From Rhodococcus phenolicus (GTDB lineage Bacteria; Actinomycetota; Actinomycetes; Mycobacteriales; Mycobacteriaceae), in NCBI RefSeq assembly GCF_001646785.1, contig NZ_LRRH01000067.1:1-64000 (forward strand): a stretch of 64,000 bases of DNA, in the 5' to 3' direction. This document shows positions 27,691-35,564 of this stretch, one piece after another (position 1 is the first letter of the stretch; each line of letters opens with the position of its first letter). The notes under the pieces are model-generated. The model was not told the DNA's origin. It searched no databases and worked only from the letters and a program-made list of their open reading frames with translations. The translations under genes were made by a program, and so were the position numbers.

Positions 27691-28332
27691 TCAGCGAGGG
27701 TCCGTCGTTGCGGAGACCGCGCCATCTCCGGACCGTAGGCGCACCGGGATCCCGGCGGGATCCTGCGGTACCTCGACGGTGCTCGTCCCCGTCCCCGACA
27801 CGGCGTCCACCGCGTAACCGCCGGGGCCCGCGACCAGCGTGACGTCCCCGTAGCGGGAATTCAGATCGACGGCGGCACGGGTGTCGGTCACCGTCAGATC
27901 GCCGAATTTCGAATTCCCTTGGACGACGGTCCCGTACGGGACGGCGATCTCGTATCGGGCGACGCAGGTGGGGTTGCCGACGGCAAATCTGTCGGGGCAA
28001 CTCGCGCTGATCATCAGACCGGACCCGTCGGTGTCGATTCGTTCATCGGGCTTGTCGCCGTCGGTGAACTCGAAGGTGCGCCGGATCTCGATGTCGTCGC
28101 GGTCGGAGCCGATCACCTGGGCGCTCAGGGCCGCGATGGTGACACCGAACTGTTTTGCACCCGCATCATCGAAATCGAGTGTGACGGACGTGGCTCCGCT
28201 GTAGCTGTCACTCCGCTGTTCGCGACTCGTGGAATCGGCAGTGCAACCGGCGAGTGCTACAGACGAAAGCGCCAGCGCCGCAACACCGACGGAGAGGTGG
28301 AATTTCCTGGGTGCGGTTTCAACGACGGGCAT
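27691..28332 (-). CDS. Secreted lipoprotein with DUF4097-like beta structure
   Basis: 213 residues. The N-terminus has a signal peptide with lipobox LAGC (Cys about 30). The rest resembles DUF4097 beta-helix proteins, with short repeated strands such as NSKFGDLTVTDTRAAVDLNS and SRYGDVTLVAG. The ATG overlaps the end of the permease gene by 14 nt, so the three minus-strand genes ATPase, permease and lipoprotein form one unit. It may assist the transporter at the outer membrane face. Its function is unknown. Confidence 0.8.
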   Translation of the reverse strand: MPVVETAPRKFHLSVGVAALALSSVALAGCTADSTSREQRSDSYSGATSVTLDFDDAGAKQFGVTIAALSAQVIGSDRDDIEIRRTFEFTDGDKPDERIDTDGSGLMISASCPDRFAVGNPTCVARYEIAVPYGTVVQGNSKFGDLTVTDTRAAVDLNSRYGDVTLVAGPGGYAVDAVSGTGTSTVEVPQDPAGIPVRLRSGDGAVSATTDPR

Positions 28333-29857
28333 GGCGAATCTCCTGAACGAGGACGGTGGCGGCGATCAGCACGGCGCTGATGCCGAAGGACAACAGTGGA
28401 GGCGGGCCGCTGAGCGACCCATCGGTGCGGAGCACGCCCATGACGTCGACCGCTGCGACCCCGTTGAGTACGCCATACCAGATCACCAGGTAGACAGCCT
28501 GGAACACGCGTGCGTCCCGGCCGATCGACCCGATCAGCAGCGCAAGAGCAGGAATCACCGTCGCACCCGCAACCCACGCCGTGACTCCGGTCGCGTCCGC
28601 TGCAAGGAGCATCTTCACCAGCGGGCCGACACCGGCGACGACCGCGATGAGCACGCCTGCACCCCACTCGGCGATGAGTCTGACGCGGGACGAGACACCA
28701 CACTCCACAAGGGGAGCGACGCCTAGTTCACAGGTGAGTGTGCCGAGACGTGACCACAACAGCACCGGCAACAACCAGGCGAACAGTAGCGCGGTGCCGA
28801 CGCGATCAGCGGGAACGGCGAGGGCTGCGATCGTAACGATCGCGAGTGTGAGCCACCACCACCGCGACACGCTTCCGAGATGAATGCGCACCTCGCCGAG
28901 CAGCAACCCCGGGAACGCCTGTCCACGCTCGGCCGGCGACAGCGTTCGCGGACCCTGTGAGAATGCTCGTGCAACGGGAGCCTCGGTCGCGGGTACGTCA
29001 GACGTATTCGAGGGAGAGCGTTGCTGTCGTGAGGGGTCGAACCGGCCGAACCAGAGGGCAGGAAGGATGGCGGCGAGCGTCGAGGCCGCAATCAACCCCG
29101 CACTCGCGGCGGCGAGAGTCGCGTCGACGTCCGTTCCGGACCACGTGAACTGCCCGAGAGCGCCCGGTTCCGCGGTGAGCCCGATCGAGATCTCGTCATC
29201 CATCCCGGGGTGCTGCGCCGCCAGGTCGGCCTGGAACCCTGCGGTGACCGATCCGTAGACCAGCGGAATCCCGGCCAGGAACATCGAGGGATATACGAAG
29301 AACCACAGGACGTTTCCCGCACCACCTCGCAAGAACGGGACCGTTTCGAAGACGACGGCTGCTGCTGCGGCCACGGTCAGGACAGGAAGACAGAACAGCA
29401 CGAGCGGAAGCCAGAGCGCCGTCATGTCGAGACTCGTGGATTCCCCGCGGAGAAGCTGCATCACGGGTGCGATCAGGGCGAGTGCGGCAGCCATCGCCGC
29501 GAGCACCATCAGGTTGCTCAGATACTTGCCCAGCAGATACATCGGCGTGCGCAACGGGGAGGCGGAAAGCGTTTCGCCTACGCCGGTGGAAATGTCGCGC
29601 GCGATGCTGCTGCGGACGACGTAGAACCCGAACAGCGGCAACCACAGGCTGCCGATCATGGCGAGCAACATGCCGACGTACGCGCTGTCGTACAGTCCCC
29701 GGAACGATCCGACCTTGACCATCGCGTACGTCGCAGAGACAGGCGGGACGGCAACATAGCCGAGTGCGACAGCGCCGAGCACCGTCACCAGGAACGAGGG
29801 CCGCCGCGAACGATCCCGGAAGTCGGCCATCGCGACGGCAGCGAGGGCGCCTGTCAT
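28319..29857 (-). CDS. ABC-2 type transporter permease
   Basis: 512 residues with about twelve membrane segments in two blocks and a polar linker (SRQQRSPSNTSDVPATEAPV) in the middle. The first block has the ABC-2 pattern: a periplasmic loop after helix 1, then RSSIARDISTGVGETLSASPL before helix 3. The ATG overlaps the ATPase stop codon (ATGA), which fixes the start. Together with the ATPase it should form an efflux or envelope-stress exporter. The divergent two-component system and shared palindrome suggest regulation like that of bacitracin/lantibiotic-type systems, but the substrate is not known. Confidence 0.85.
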   Translation of the reverse strand: MTGALAAVAMADFRDRSRRPSFLVTVLGAVALGYVAVPPVSATYAMVKVGSFRGLYDSAYVGMLLAMIGSLWLPLFGFYVVRSSIARDISTGVGETLSASPLRTPMYLLGKYLSNLMVLAAMAAALALIAPVMQLLRGESTSLDMTALWLPLVLFCLPVLTVAAAAAVVFETVPFLRGGAGNVLWFFVYPSMFLAGIPLVYGSVTAGFQADLAAQHPGMDDEISIGLTAEPGALGQFTWSGTDVDATLAAASAGLIAASTLAAILPALWFGRFDPSRQQRSPSNTSDVPATEAPVARAFSQGPRTLSPAERGQAFPGLLLGEVRIHLGSVSRWWWLTLAIVTIAALAVPADRVGTALLFAWLLPVLLWSRLGTLTCELGVAPLVECGVSSRVRLIAEWGAGVLIAVVAGVGPLVKMLLAADATGVTAWVAGATVIPALALLIGSIGRDARVFQAVYLVIWYGVLNGVAAVDVMGVLRTDGSLSGPPPLLSFGISAVLIAATVLVQEIRHARR

Positions 29858-30741
29858 CGGTTCACCCCGGTCGGCGCCATCGGGCTGTGGACCGCGTTGA
29901 CGTACGCGTCTTCGAGATCGGGTTCGACAGGACGAGCCCCCGGCATCGGAGGTGTATGAGCGACCGCACGGATACGCACGCCCTGTGCTGTTCGGACCGT
30001 GCGGGTTATCGTCGCTCGTTGCCGGATCTCGGCCACGGCATCGCCGGGAACCATCGCTTCCCACACCAGACCGTCCGCGGAACGGAGAAGTTCCTCGGGG
30101 GTGCCACGCCGACGTAGCTCGCCTGCGGTGAGTATCGCGATGTCGCCGGCGACCGCTTCGATGTCCGACACGATGTGAGTGGACAGGATGACGATCCGGT
30201 CGTTCGCCAGATCCCCGAGCAGGTTGCGGAACCGCATACGTTCCTCGGGGTCCAGCCCGACCGTCGGTTCGTCGACGATGAGAAGCTCGGGGTCGCCCAG
30301 GAGTGCCTGCGCGATACCGACACGCTGGCGCATACCGCCGGAGAACTTACCCAGCGGCCGCGATCCCGTGTCCGTCAGGTTGACGAGTTCGAGCAGCTCG
30401 TCGATCCGCTCCCTGGCCGACCGCGCAGTCAGACCTTTGACCGCGGCGAGATACCGGAGGAACTCCCGGGCACTGAGATTCGGGTAGACACCGAAATCCT
30501 GCGGCAGGTAACCGAGGACGCGTCGGAGCGGCTCCGGCCGAGCGACGATGTCGGTGCCGTTCCACATGACCGTACCGGTGGTCGGGCGGGTGATCGTGGA
30601 GAGAATGCGCATCAGCGACGACTTACCGGCTCCGTTGGGGCCGAGGAGGCCGAGAATCCCGGGCCCGATCCGCATGCTGATGTCGGTGACGGCCTGTTTA
30701 CCCCGATAGGTTTTGGTGACGTTGTTCAGCTCCAAATGCAT
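29854..30741 (-). CDS. ABC transporter ATP-binding protein
   Basis: 295 residues, with intact Walker A GPNGAGKSS, Q-loop YLPQDFG, signature FSGGMRQRVGIAQALLG, Walker B LLIVDEPTVGLD and H-loop STHIV. A C-terminal extension of about 80 residues follows, as in DrrA-like ATPases. It energises the overlapping ABC-2 permease. The ATG at 30741 is placed by family comparison (MHLELNNVTKTYRGK); no clear ribosome site is seen. Confidence 0.92.
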   Translation of the reverse strand: MHLELNNVTKTYRGKQAVTDISMRIGPGILGLLGPNGAGKSSLMRILSTITRPTTGTVMWNGTDIVARPEPLRRVLGYLPQDFGVYPNLSAREFLRYLAAVKGLTARSARERIDELLELVNLTDTGSRPLGKFSGGMRQRVGIAQALLGDPELLIVDEPTVGLDPEERMRFRNLLGDLANDRIVILSTHIVSDIEAVAGDIAILTAGELRRRGTPEELLRSADGLVWEAMVPGDAVAEIRQRATITRTVRTAQGVRIRAVAHTPPMPGARPVEPDLEDAYVNAVHSPMAPTGVNR

Positions 30742-30797
30742 GACTTCAGCTGACCATTCGACCGGTGGTGCGGTCACTGGGTCCACGTGCCGGATCG

Positions 30798-30819
30798 AAG
30801 GTGGTGCCAGCACCACCTT
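30798..30819. promoter_or_regulatory. 22-bp palindrome between ABC exporter and two-component system
   Basis: AAGGTGGTG-CCAG-CACCACCTT has two perfect 9-bp arms around 4 nt. It lies in the 132-nt space between the divergent ATPase and histidine kinase starts, 43 nt upstream of the kinase -10 box. It is the obvious candidate binding site for the response regulator encoded at 32193-32864. Confidence 0.6.
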
Positions 30820-30861
30820 TCGGCTGTACTCCGCCTCATCCCGAAGCAGTGGCCGCGTCGA

Positions 30862-30867
30862 TAGGCT
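30862..30867 (+). promoter_or_regulatory. -10 box of the histidine kinase gene (leaderless type)
   Basis: TAGGCT lies 6 nt before the GTG start at 30874, and no ribosome site is visible. This suggests a leaderless transcript. Confidence 0.4.
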
Positions 30868-30873
30868 CACTCG

Positions 30874-32208
30874 GTGTCCTCCGATGAACCGACCACGGTG
30901 CTCACCGCGATCACACGGCGCCGCTTCCTGCTGACCGGGTGGCCGTGGCGATCGCTGGGTCATGTGCTGACCACCGTCCCGGTGGTGTGTGTGGTGGCGT
31001 TGCCGTTCGCGGCGTTCTGCGTCCCGTGGCTCGTGCTGGCCGTGTGGGCCGGCGACGGTATGTATCCGCAACCGCTCGGCAGAGTGCTGTTCCTCGGTGT
31101 CCTCGGCGCAGTGCTGGTGTTCGGGCTCGGCCCGTTGGTGGCGATACCGCTGGCGGCCCTGGAACGAACGCGCCTGCGTCTGGTCAGCGGTGACCGGACT
31201 CTCTCGACTCACCGTTGCCCTCCGGCAGCAGGCCTGTGGGCGTGGGTGCGCACCCGCTACACCGAGGCCGCAACATGGAGGGAACTCGGTTACGCAGTCC
31301 TACTGCTCACCTTGATTCCGGCGTTGTTGCTCTCGGGTGCGGTGATCGTCGGGCTCATCGTGGTGATGGTGGTGAGCCCCCTGATGGTGGGTGACGGCGA
31401 CGGGGCGGTGGCGCTCGGTTTCAGCCAGATCACCTCGGTCGATCAGGCCGTTCCGTACGCGATCGCAGGTCTGCTCCTGTTGCCGGCGATCCCGTATGTG
31501 ATCGCTCTGATCGCGGGACTGCACGGTGCGTTCGCCCGGTCGTTGTTGTGCGGCGACGACCCGGACGCGCTTCGCGCACGACTGGTGGAGGTGTCCCGAT
31601 CCCGGGCTCGGCTGGTCGATTCCTTCGAGGCGGAACGTCGCAGGATCGAGCGGGACCTGCACGACGGCGCGCAGTCGCTGCTCGTCAACCTCACCCTGCA
31701 GTTGGGTATGGCCAAACTTGACCTCCCACCTGATTCTGCAGCCGCGAAGAGCGTGTCGCAGGTGCATGATCAGGCCAAGGAATTGATGGCGGAACTGCGG
31801 CAACTCATTCGGGGAATCCACCCCAGGGTCCTCACCGACCGTGGCCTGCCCGACGCGTTGCGTGCGCTGGCCGAAGACTTCGTGGCCCCGGTCGGCGTCA
31901 CCGCGGACATCCCGTTCCGCCCCGCCCCGGACGTCGAGGTCGCGGCGTACTTCGTGGTGGTCGAGGCGCTCAACAACGTTGCCAAACATGCGGATGCGAC
32001 GGCCGTCGATGTGGCGGTCCGACGCGCCGGGGACCTGCTGGTCGTCGAGGTGGTTGACGACGGTTGCGGCGGTGCGGATCCGGAACGAGGCAGCGGTCTG
32101 ACGGGCCTGGCCGATCGGGTCGCGGTGGTCGACGGCAGAATGCTGTTGTCCAGCCCGCCTGGCGGGCCCACCGTTGTCCGTGTGGAGTTGCCGTGGATCG
32201 AGAACTGA
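30874..32208 (+). CDS. Sensor histidine kinase, HisKA_3 (NarL-type) family
   Basis: 444 residues. Four to five N-terminal membrane segments (about 25-215) have little outside loop, as in intramembrane-sensing kinases. The dimerisation/phosphoacceptor motif is ERDLHDGAQSLLVNL with His 263. The HATPase domain shows the N-box VVEALNNVAKHA, G1 DDGCGGAD and G2 GSGLTGLADRV. It should phosphorylate the overlapping response regulator. The divergent ABC exporter and lipoprotein are the likely regulated genes, a layout seen in envelope-stress or peptide-detoxification modules. Confidence 0.92.
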   Translation: MSSDEPTTVLTAITRRRFLLTGWPWRSLGHVLTTVPVVCVVALPFAAFCVPWLVLAVWAGDGMYPQPLGRVLFLGVLGAVLVFGLGPLVAIPLAALERTRLRLVSGDRTLSTHRCPPAAGLWAWVRTRYTEAATWRELGYAVLLLTLIPALLLSGAVIVGLIVVMVVSPLMVGDGDGAVALGFSQITSVDQAVPYAIAGLLLLPAIPYVIALIAGLHGAFARSLLCGDDPDALRARLVEVSRSRARLVDSFEAERRRIERDLHDGAQSLLVNLTLQLGMAKLDLPPDSAAAKSVSQVHDQAKELMAELRQLIRGIHPRVLTDRGLPDALRALAEDFVAPVGVTADIPFRPAPDVEVAAYFVVVEALNNVAKHADATAVDVAVRRAGDLLVVEVVDDGCGGADPERGSGLTGLADRVAVVDGRMLLSSPPGGPTVVRVELPWIEN

Positions 32209-32864
32209 CTGCCGTGCGAGTGGTCCTCGCCGAGGACGGTGCACTGCTGCGCGAAAGCCTCGCCGCGATGCTCGAGCGATTCGGATTCGAGGTCGTGGCT
32301 GCGGTCCCGGATGCCGTGGAATTGGAATCGGCTGTCGCCGAGCACCGTCCGGATCTGGTTGTGACGGATGTGCGGATGCCGCCGGGGTTCACCGACGAGG
32401 GGTTGCGCGTATCGGTGGCACTGCGACGAACCTATCCGGACCTTGCCGTGGTCGTGCTGAGCCAGTACGTCGAATTGAGTTACGCCGACGAACTCATGGG
32501 CGCGGACGGTGGACGGGTCGGCTATCTGCTGAAGGATCGCATCGTCGATGTCGAGGAGTTCGTCTCCACTCTGCGGCAGGTGGTTGCCGGCGGCACTGTG
32601 ATCGATCCCATGGTCATACAGCAGTTGTTCCGCCGCAGGCGGGATCCGTTGGCGCAGTTGTCGCCGCGCGAACGGGAGGTGCTCGCCTCGATCGCAGAGG
32701 GGCATTCGAATGCGGCGATCGCCGCTCAGTTGTTCATCACCGAATCGGCCGTGGGCAAGCATGTCGGCAGCATCTTCAACAAACTGGCGCTGCCGCCGGC
32801 CGAGGACACGAATCGTCGGGTGCTGGCGGTGCTCGCCTATCTACGTCGGGACGAGTTCGACTGA
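32193..32864 (+). CDS. NarL/LuxR-family response regulator
   Basis: 223 residues. The receiver domain has acidic residues Glu 14/Asp 15, phosphoacceptor Asp 59 in VVTDVRMPPG, and Lys in YLLKDR. The C-terminal LuxR helix-turn-helix is LSPREREVLASIAEGHSNAAIA. GTG 32193 overlaps the kinase gene by 16 nt and has GGAG 6 nt upstream. GTG 32214 is a possible shorter start. It is the partner of the kinase, and the 22-bp palindrome upstream of the kinase is its candidate target. Confidence 0.92.
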   Translation: MDRELTAVRVVLAEDGALLRESLAAMLERFGFEVVAAVPDAVELESAVAEHRPDLVVTDVRMPPGFTDEGLRVSVALRRTYPDLAVVVLSQYVELSYADELMGADGGRVGYLLKDRIVDVEEFVSTLRQVVAGGTVIDPMVIQQLFRRRRDPLAQLSPREREVLASIAEGHSNAAIAAQLFITESAVGKHVGSIFNKLALPPAEDTNRRVLAVLAYLRRDEFD

Positions 32865-33326
32865 GACGCCTCGCTGCGAACGAGGACCTGGTCACGAGGC
32901 GACCCTTCGATCGTCTTTCAGACCCGATGAGTGACGCCACGGTGGTGCGGACCTGCCCGGTGGAGAGATCATCTGCTGGGACGGGTCGGCGCGCGTACGT
33001 CGAGGAAACCGCATCGGCGCACCGGAAGTGGCATCGCAGGCCGATGGCACCTGTGGCACAACCTGTTCGCTGCCACGGAGGAGGTGCGGGAACGCACGTT
33101 GCCTGGTGCGCTGGGGAACAACAGCATTCGTTGCCGGGAAGTGCGCGATCCGTCGGTACGCAGGTCGATCCGGTGTTCTTCGATTTCCCGAACCGCCGCA
33201 AGCAACCGCGGTATGCTGCGGGTGGCAGTGAGCCCGTCCGCCGCCAGCGCAATTCGCGTGACCGCGATCCGCTCCGGTCGTGCCTGCACGGCAGGGGAGG
33301 ATGTGAGGATCGACAACCCGCGGTGG
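32865..33326. other. Intergenic stretch with possible decayed coding traces
   Basis: 462 bases between the response regulator and the MurE-like gene. A weak 7-bp stem (32867-32873 with 32895-32901) follows the regulator stop codon. On the minus strand at about 33158-33277 one frame gives a protein-like piece (SIPRLLAAVREIEEHRIDL) that resembles the C-terminal tail of DrrA-type ABC ATPases. It has no start and no domain continuation, so I do not call it a gene. Confidence 0.4.
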
Positions 33327-34802
33327 ATGATGGCAAAGCCGCTGCACGAGGTGGCCCGTCGAATCGACAGTGAGGTCCGTCTCGTCGGTTCAGGCGGAGT
33401 CAACGTAACCGGAATTTGTCAGGATTCGCGTCGTGTTCGGACGGGCGAACTGTATGTGGCGTTGCCCGGACGTCGGCATCATGGGGCGCAGTTCGTCGTG
33501 GAGGCCGCACGTCGCGGCGCCGTTGCGATGCTGTCCGACCGGGCGTCGGAGGTGTTGCCGACAGTGGTGGTGGACGATCCGCGGCGGGTGCTCGGTCCAT
33601 TGGCGTCGTGGATCTACGGATACCCGTCCACAGCGCTCGATGTGTACGGCGTCACCGGAACGAACGGAAAGACCAGCACCGCATACCTGTTGGACGCAGG
33701 ACTGCGCGGGACGGGAGTCAGTACGGGAATGATCACGGGGATCAGCGTCAGGGGCGGTGACGGCGAGCGATCCGCGGCTCGGACCACTCCCGAAGCGTGT
33801 GACCTCCAGCAGACGCTTGCAGCGTTCACCGGAGCGCAGATCGGTGCCGTCGCGATGGAAGTTTCGAGTCACGGCCTTGCGCTGCACCGTGTCGACGGAA
33901 CTCACTTCCGTGTCGGGGTATTCACCAACCTCGCCCGCGACCATCTCGATTTCCATCCCGACATGAACGCGTATTTCGCGGCCAAGGCCCGACTGTTCGC
34001 TCCAGAGCATTGCGCCGCCGCCGCGATCGGAATCGACGACGACTTCGGACGCCGCCTTGCCGCCACCGTCCTCGTGCCACGCTTGACGTTCTCGACGACG
34101 ACAATGGACGCAGACCTCTACGCGCACGGGATTCACGCCGACGAAGGCGGCACGTCGTTCACCCTCTACGGGGCAGGAACAGCCAAACCGGTGCGACTGC
34201 GGTTACTGGGACCCCACCAAGTCGACAACGCACTGGCCGCGCTGACCGCACTCGTGGCGCGGGGCGGCGTCGATCTCGATGCGGCGATCGACGGAATCGA
34301 GCGCCTCGAGACCGTGCCGGGGCGCCTCGAACCCGTCGATGCCGGACAGCCGTTCCTCGCGTTCGTCGATTACATGCACAACACCGCCGGGCAGCGACGC
34401 CTTTTCCCCTATCTTCGGTCCCTGACCGGCGGGAAAATCATCGCCGTCGTCGGGGCGACCGGGGATCGCGACCCCGGCAAACGCGTCCCTCTCGGAGAGA
34501 CCGCGGCTCATTTTGCCGACACCGTCATCGTCACCGACGAGAGTCCCTGTTTCGACGACGCGCAGCAGCTGCGCAACGATGTTGCGCGAGGTGCACGCAA
34601 AGGAGGAAACGCCGAGGTGCTCGTCCTGCCGGACCGCACGGAGGCGATCGCCGCGGCGGTGGCGTGCGCCGGCCGCGGCGATGTCGTGGTGGTCGCGGGA
34701 CGAGGACACGACCGGGTGCAGGTGTACAACGGAGACCGTCGCATTTTCGATGACCGCGTCGTACTCCACAACGCCCTGACACAGCTCAACACCTCTGAAT
34801 GA
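33327..34802 (+). CDS. MurE-like Mur ligase (extra paralogue, unusual substrate motif)
   Basis: 491 residues in the three-domain Mur ligase plan. The N-terminal uracil-site region has SRRVRTGELYVALPG. The ATP P-loop is GVTGTNGKTS (Lys 115). The metal/carbamyl-Lys region is NLARDHLDFHPDMNAYFAAKARLF. The C-terminal domain starts near PGRLEPVD. In MurE the diaminopimelate-binding motif is DNPR; here the aligned stretch is TDESPCFDD, and the usual DYAHKP is DYMHNT. It therefore probably adds a different amino acid or acts on another substrate. It is not near the dcw cell-wall cluster. The start is uncertain: GTG 33303 lies behind AGGGGAGG but very close to it. Confidence 0.82.
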   Translation: MMAKPLHEVARRIDSEVRLVGSGGVNVTGICQDSRRVRTGELYVALPGRRHHGAQFVVEAARRGAVAMLSDRASEVLPTVVVDDPRRVLGPLASWIYGYPSTALDVYGVTGTNGKTSTAYLLDAGLRGTGVSTGMITGISVRGGDGERSAARTTPEACDLQQTLAAFTGAQIGAVAMEVSSHGLALHRVDGTHFRVGVFTNLARDHLDFHPDMNAYFAAKARLFAPEHCAAAAIGIDDDFGRRLAATVLVPRLTFSTTTMDADLYAHGIHADEGGTSFTLYGAGTAKPVRLRLLGPHQVDNALAALTALVARGGVDLDAAIDGIERLETVPGRLEPVDAGQPFLAFVDYMHNTAGQRRLFPYLRSLTGGKIIAVVGATGDRDPGKRVPLGETAAHFADTVIVTDESPCFDDAQQLRNDVARGARKGGNAEVLVLPDRTEAIAAAVACAGRGDVVVVAGRGHDRVQVYNGDRRIFDDRVVLHNALTQLNTSE

Positions 34803-34926
34803 CATACGCAGCCACAGTGGTCCGTCCAGCGCACACCGGACCGCGAACGGGTCGTTCCCGGGCCTCTCATCAACCCGAGGCGCGTGACACGAAACGGAGC
34901 CGGCAGCACGGTCGGTAGTGCGAGTG

Positions 34927-35427
34927 TCACCTCGGTGCGCGGCCGACCGGTACCGCCAGGGCATCGGCTCCGGCGCGCACGCGGAACGGGTCGAGTTCTC
35001 CGCGCTGGCGCTCGGCACGCTCGATCAGTTCATCGAAGTCGATGTCGGGAAGCCGCCGATCGAGGCCCGCGAGGTCACGCAGAGTCGTCCACAGCTGTTT
35101 CTTGCCTTCGATCCCCATCGTGAGAAACTCCAACTCGGTGAAGCGGCTGAGCGGGGTGTAGCCACGCATCTGTCCGTTGGGTTTCATTCGCCCCACCCGT
35201 TCGGCGCTTATCGCCAGACCGGTCTTGATCGGATTGGCCCGGACCCCCAAGCGATGCATCATCGTGCGGAAGGTGTCGACGTCCTCGGCGATACCTTCCG
35301 AAACATGCGCGAGTGCGTTACCGAGCTCGGTTCCGGAATTCTCACGTCGGGCCCGCCGCGCCATTTCCCGCCACAGCACCCCGAGGGCGAGCTGATCATT
35401 GAGATAGATGCGAAGAAACTTCTCCAT
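34927..35427 (-). CDS. Conserved actinobacterial protein of unknown function
   Basis: 166 residues, predicted mainly helical, soluble and charged. Features are MEKFLRIYLNDQLALGVLWR at the start, a stretch with regularly spaced Arg, and the motif LEFLTMGIEGKKQLWTTL in the middle. I recognise the pattern as one found widely in mycobacteria and relatives but know no function. ATG 35427 is chosen because earlier in-frame codons read as low-quality sequence. It is convergent with the MurE-like gene and divergent from the large DUF6924 gene. Confidence 0.75.
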   Translation of the reverse strand: MEKFLRIYLNDQLALGVLWREMARRARRENSGTELGNALAHVSEGIAEDVDTFRTMMHRLGVRANPIKTGLAISAERVGRMKPNGQMRGYTPLSRFTELEFLTMGIEGKKQLWTTLRDLAGLDRRLPDIDFDELIERAERQRGELDPFRVRAGADALAVPVGRAPR

Positions 35428-35552
35428 AGCCGATCGACTACCCTCGATGTACAGGACGAAACCCCGTGAGTACCCGCGCGGTCCCGGCATTGTCCCCCGG
35501 TCGGCTCCGGACCGGACGTATCTCCTGCCTCCCTGTCGAGCGGACCGTCGGG

Positions 35553-35558
35553 TACGTT
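35553..35558 (+). promoter_or_regulatory. -10 box of the DUF6924 gene (leaderless type)
   Basis: TACGTT stands 6 nt before ATG 35565 and no ribosome site is present. This supports that start over in-frame codons further upstream. Confidence 0.4.
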
Positions 35559-35564
35559 CCGATC

